The notes under the pieces were generated by a model, which saw only the letters and a program-made list of their open reading frames with translations, was not told the DNA's origin and ran no database searches. The translations under genes and the position numbers were made by a program. Shown piece by piece: positions 32,472 to 35,611 of a stretch of DNA of 35,611 nt. The first letter of the stretch is position 1; each line of letters opens with the position of its first letter. The stretch spans positions 1-35,611 of the forward strand of contig NZAF01000179.1 in NCBI GenBank assembly GCA_002686115.1. Direction: 5' to 3'. Source of the DNA: Halobacteriovorax sp. Lineage in GTDB: Bacteria; Bdellovibrionota; Bacteriovoracia; Bacteriovoracales; Bacteriovoracaceae.

Positions 32472-32514
32472 ATAGTACTAATTGGGTACTATCAGCATTG
32501 TCGAATAAGACAAT
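32472..32514. promoter_or_regulatory. Two adjacent inverted repeats upstream of the MFS gene
   Basis: ATAGTAC-N7-GTACTAT (32472-32492, perfect) and ATTGTC-N6-GACAAT (32497-32514, perfect). A weak promoter, TTGAAA at 32454-32459 and ACTAAT at 32477-32482, would place its -10 inside the first repeat, so a bound repressor could block the MFS gene. No regulator gene lies next to it. Operator function is inferred. Confidence 0.45.
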
Positions 32515-32574
32515 AATGTTTTACAGATAATTGAAATAGACATCACCATTTATAACGGCTAACTTTGGCCAACT

Positions 32575-33807
32575 ATGAAATTAAAAAAAATTGCACCTCA
32601 CCCACAACACGAAATTAGATATATCTTAATCCTCGCGGCCATTCAGATTGTTAACGTTATTGACTTTGTCATCATGATGCCTCTTGGGCCAACTCTCATG
32701 GATGGGCTAAGTATCACCCCACCACAATTTAGTACATTAATCTCTTCCTATAGTTTTTCTGGCGCCATCATCGGTTTTATCTTTGGCATGTTCGCGGATA
32801 AGTACGATCGTAAAAATCTTCTCATCATTACAATGATTGGATTTATTGTCACAACACTTGGCTGTGGTCTATCCAATAGTTTTACAACACTTTTAACGAT
32901 GAGAACATTAACAGGTGTTTTTGCAGGTACCTTAACAACGATTGTCTTTGCCCTCGTTAGTGACCTTATTCCTTTTGAAAGAAGAGGAAAGGCAATGGGA
33001 ATTATCATGAGTTCATTTTCTGTTGCCTCAGTACTGGGAGTTCCACTTGGGCTTGCTATTGCAGATGCGACGAATTGGCAAAACTCATTTCACTTTATCG
33101 TACTTATCTCAATACCTATTCTTCTTTTAATTATTCTAACATTTCCAAATGTTTTTATCGAAAAAGAAAATGAAACAAATATGGTAAAAGATTTAAAAGT
33201 TCTTTTTACAAAATCAAAGAATACGATTTCTTTTCTTCTCATTTTTTGTGTCAGTGGATCAATGTTTCTTCTTATTCCTTTCCTTAGTACTTATGCAGTT
33301 AAAAATATCGAAGTAGATACTACTGATCTAAAATGGGCATATATGGTTGGTGGAGTCTTCACTATCATCACTTCTAGAATAATTGGTATCTGTACAGACA
33401 AGTTTGGTGGTTTTAAAGTTTTCTTTGCCCTCGTTATGTTTTCAACAGTACCAATACTCTGGTTTACACATTCTGGACCTTTAAGTTTATCAGGTTTTCT
33501 AGCACTACAAACATTCTTTATGACAACAGTCTCTGGAAGACTGATCCCTGTCATGACTTTAATCTCAGAGGTTCCAAAGCCTGAGGAGAGGGGCCTATTT
33601 ATGGGAATGCTTAATTCAGTACGTGCCCTCGGTCGAGGTATCATGACTTTCTTATCTGGTTTTGTCATCACAACAACAGCAACAGGAAAGCTTATAGGCT
33701 ATGGAACTGCAGGAATCATCTCAATCTCGATCGCTTTGATAACTATTTTATTTGCCTATACTATTGCATCGAAGGTCTCTTCTCAATATCAAAAGGTGTC
33801 AATCTAA
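32575..33807 (+). CDS. MFS transporter, drug/solute efflux type
   Basis: A 410-residue inner-membrane protein with about 12 helices. The MFS motif A, GMFADKYDRKNLL, is between helices 2 and 3, and DLIPFERRGKAMGIIMSSFSVASVLGVPLG covers helices 4-5, the pattern of DHA1-type exporters. Length is typical. The ATG at 32575 lacks a clear ribosome binding site; it may be weakly translated or leader-controlled. Substrate is unknown. Stands alone, divergent from the secreted-protein operon and ending 2 bp from the convergent lipoprotein gene. Two inverted repeats upstream suggest a local repressor. Confidence 0.85.
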   Translation: MKLKKIAPHPQHEIRYILILAAIQIVNVIDFVIMMPLGPTLMDGLSITPPQFSTLISSYSFSGAIIGFIFGMFADKYDRKNLLIITMIGFIVTTLGCGLSNSFTTLLTMRTLTGVFAGTLTTIVFALVSDLIPFERRGKAMGIIMSSFSVASVLGVPLGLAIADATNWQNSFHFIVLISIPILLLIILTFPNVFIEKENETNMVKDLKVLFTKSKNTISFLLIFCVSGSMFLLIPFLSTYAVKNIEVDTTDLKWAYMVGGVFTIITSRIIGICTDKFGGFKVFFALVMFSTVPILWFTHSGPLSLSGFLALQTFFMTTVSGRLIPVMTLISEVPKPEERGLFMGMLNSVRALGRGIMTFLSGFVITTTATGKLIGYGTAGIISISIALITILFAYTIASKVSSQYQKVSI

Positions 33808-33809
33808 TT

Positions 33810-35411
33810 CTAGTTAACTTCACAAGACAGTTTTAGCATCATCAAAAGCACAGGTTTTTTAATATGAGTATTAACACCTGGAGTGAGGAAGTGATCAAAA
33901 TTAGTCGTTATCAACGGTTCTTTGAAAAGAGAAATATATCGTATAAACTTACCGTCTATAGAAAAGAATTTAGCTGAGTTATGGTTATGAGTATAATCTT
34001 CTTTAGTGCTGATTTTATTCAAAAAACCAAAAGTTGTATGAATTGAGACTATAAAACCTTCGGAGTTTCTTAGTTTAGTATAATTAATAAAAGGGCTAAA
34101 GTTAATATTACCATAATGGCTACTATAGTAATGAAAGTCATCGGGAAAATATTTTTTAATATGTTTATTGGTCAAACCATAATCATCAGAGTTTAAAAAT
34201 GTATTTAAAAAGTATTCTGATGTACCTTCTCCATAATTTCTAAAAGAACTGTTTTGTACAACACTTTTACCAGCTAAATCAGTTAACTTGCATTTAACTT
34301 CTTTTTTATCTAATGGATTATAATAGTTATAGTTATCGTCAGTTCTTTCTAATGCTTTCACTTCAGAGAAATCTGGTCTTAAACCATTAATTATTGAATA
34401 AACTCCGTTATTTAAATCTAGACGAGGATATATATATCTGAGAAAAGAGTTAATGAATTCATTTCGTTTCGAAGCGGCGAGAGTAATACTGTTAAAAAGC
34501 TTTTTCTTGTCTTCAGCCGTTAACTCTTTTTCAGAATCAACATCCTCACATATATTCATATTCTCGAGTAGAATATTACTATGTTCTTTTATATCTAAAT
34601 CAAAAAATGATGGAGGCGTTAAAAAGTACGATTTAGACTCTCTGTAGTTTACAAGATAATTATAAACAAGAGAGCGACATGCAAGTTTATAAAGTCCTTT
34701 ATTGAAACTGCTCACAATAAAGTTAAAATCTTTTGTTTTCTGATTAATGTAATTAAAATACTCATCAAAAAGACTGTTGTTAAATAATATCATATGCTTA
34801 CCATGCTGATATTCGAAAAAATATTGAACAACTGAAGCCTGTTCTTCATTATAGCCGATATAATGAGACAGCTCGTGCATAGAAATTATTAACAAATTTT
34901 TTAATAAAGCCTCATTCTTAAACCTTTTGAATGAACCATATGAGAAACACATTTCTCCACTTTCATTTATCGCAGCATCACTTTTCCCCTCATGATTACT
35001 AGATACACAGTGCTCTTCTTTAGCAACAAAATTTAACTTATTATCAAGATCGTCTAGCCTATTCTTATAATCAATAAATAGCTTCTGTACTACTGGATCG
35101 ATTTGATCGAGTGGACTTCCAAAAATATCTCTTACGTCTTTTATCTGCTCAAAGTAAAAAAGGGCTCTTTCTGTTGTATCTATAAGATGATATTTGAGCT
35201 GATTTTCTACAATATCTTTAAACTCATTAAAATCTGTTCTCGCAATATTTCCTCCAGAACCATCGACAACCCCGCTATTCTTTTTCACTTCGTTAGAAGT
35301 ATTCTTCTCAGGTAAAGAAGGTGCTGGACTAACTTCAATGTACTCTGTTCTAGTCTTTTCTTTGCAAGCTGAAAAAATCAAAACAATCAATATAAATAGT
35401 CTAAATCGCAT
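33810..35411 (-). CDS. Lipoprotein with a HExxH metalloprotease-like motif
   Basis: A 533-residue lipoprotein (signal MRFRLFILIVLIFSAC; Cys at 16). After a polar, Pro/Ser/Asn-rich linker comes VVDGSGGNIARTDFNEF, then helices, and at 179-183 the zinc-site motif HELSH within LIISMHELSHYIGYNEEQASVVQ. The Glu residues at 189-190 could supply the third ligand. This is the pattern of secreted zinc metalloproteases or of structural relatives; no known peptidase family is assigned. The C-terminal 300 residues have no recognised motif. Catalysis is not proven. Start ATG at 35411. The 200 bp upstream to the window edge are AT-rich with no other feature seen. Confidence 0.7.
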   Translation of the reverse strand: MRFRLFILIVLIFSACKEKTRTEYIEVSPAPSLPEKNTSNEVKKNSGVVDGSGGNIARTDFNEFKDIVENQLKYHLIDTTERALFYFEQIKDVRDIFGSPLDQIDPVVQKLFIDYKNRLDDLDNKLNFVAKEEHCVSSNHEGKSDAAINESGEMCFSYGSFKRFKNEALLKNLLIISMHELSHYIGYNEEQASVVQYFFEYQHGKHMILFNNSLFDEYFNYINQKTKDFNFIVSSFNKGLYKLACRSLVYNYLVNYRESKSYFLTPPSFFDLDIKEHSNILLENMNICEDVDSEKELTAEDKKKLFNSITLAASKRNEFINSFLRYIYPRLDLNNGVYSIINGLRPDFSEVKALERTDDNYNYYNPLDKKEVKCKLTDLAGKSVVQNSSFRNYGEGTSEYFLNTFLNSDDYGLTNKHIKKYFPDDFHYYSSHYGNINFSPFINYTKLRNSEGFIVSIHTTFGFLNKISTKEDYTHNHNSAKFFSIDGKFIRYISLFKEPLITTNFDHFLTPGVNTHIKKPVLLMMLKLSCEVN

Positions 35412-35611
35412 AGTATAAGATTACAAAATAAGAGTATAAAATTGTGAAAATATATATTTTTTATTCTATGTAAAAAAACAATACGAATTTAAGTGTCTTT
35501 CCCAAATAAGTTTAAGTATTTAAAATTCCATAGGTACATATCTAGAGTTTAAAAAACCACAAACCTGCATAATCTTAAGCTTAAAATAAGTCATATTTCG
35601 ATAACCAAAAC

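Overview
This window is a low-GC, gene-dense bacterial chromosome segment dominated by a Gram-negative flagellar gene cluster. Many proteins carry Sec or lipoprotein signal peptides, there are many sensory and sigma-54-type regulators, and one lipoprotein carries a HELSH...YNEEQ metalloprotease-like motif. Together these suggest a member of the Bdellovibrionota, most like the marine Bacteriovorax/Halobacteriovorax group. The taxonomic call is an inference from gene content and style; no marker gene such as rRNA is present. I see no tRNA, rRNA, CRISPR array, insertion sequence or prophage, and no gene-free stretch longer than 300 bases (the largest are about 270 bp at 32306-32574 and 245 bp at 23631-23876).

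Layout. 1-6250 is a mixed region: the start of a chemoreceptor-like gene running off the left edge, a dCMP-deaminase-family gene, a membrane histidine kinase split into two frames at an A8 tract, a ferric-iron ABC importer (fbpA-fbpB-fbpC) with a Fur-like site in front, and a small lipoprotein. 6252-23630 is one long minus-strand flagellar cluster. In transcription order it reads: a large TPR protein, an unusual AAA+/Fis regulator, flgB, flgC, fliE, fliF, fliG, fliH, fliI, fliJ, a MotE-like protein, a DCC thiol oxidoreductase, two unrelated envelope genes, fliK, flgD, the TIGR02530-type flagellar operon protein and flgE. It builds the rod base, MS ring, switch rotor, export ATPase complex, hook cap, hook ruler and hook. 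It ends in a back-to-back pair of terminators shared with the lipoprotein gene.

23877-29560 is regulatory and housekeeping: a small membrane protein, a complete NtrC-type response regulator, signal peptidase I with a small membrane protein downstream, a secreted protein made of three cysteine-paired repeats, a large cytoplasmic protein that looks like two receiver-like plus PilZ-like units, and a divergent CheY-like single-domain regulator. 29566-35411 holds a two-gene operon of secreted proteins of unknown function, an MFS transporter preceded by two inverted repeats, and a lipoprotein with an HExxH motif. The last 200 bp contain only AT-rich sequence upstream of that lipoprotein.

The most interesting points are: a sigma-54-activator-like protein inside the flagellar operon that has lost GAFTGA and the Walker B Asp-Glu; GGA-in-loop hairpins resembling CsrA sites in front of fliF and of the first cluster gene; three tandem hairpins between flgC and fliE; the A8-split histidine kinase; the REC/PilZ-like tandem protein beside CheY; and the triple-repeat secreted protein.
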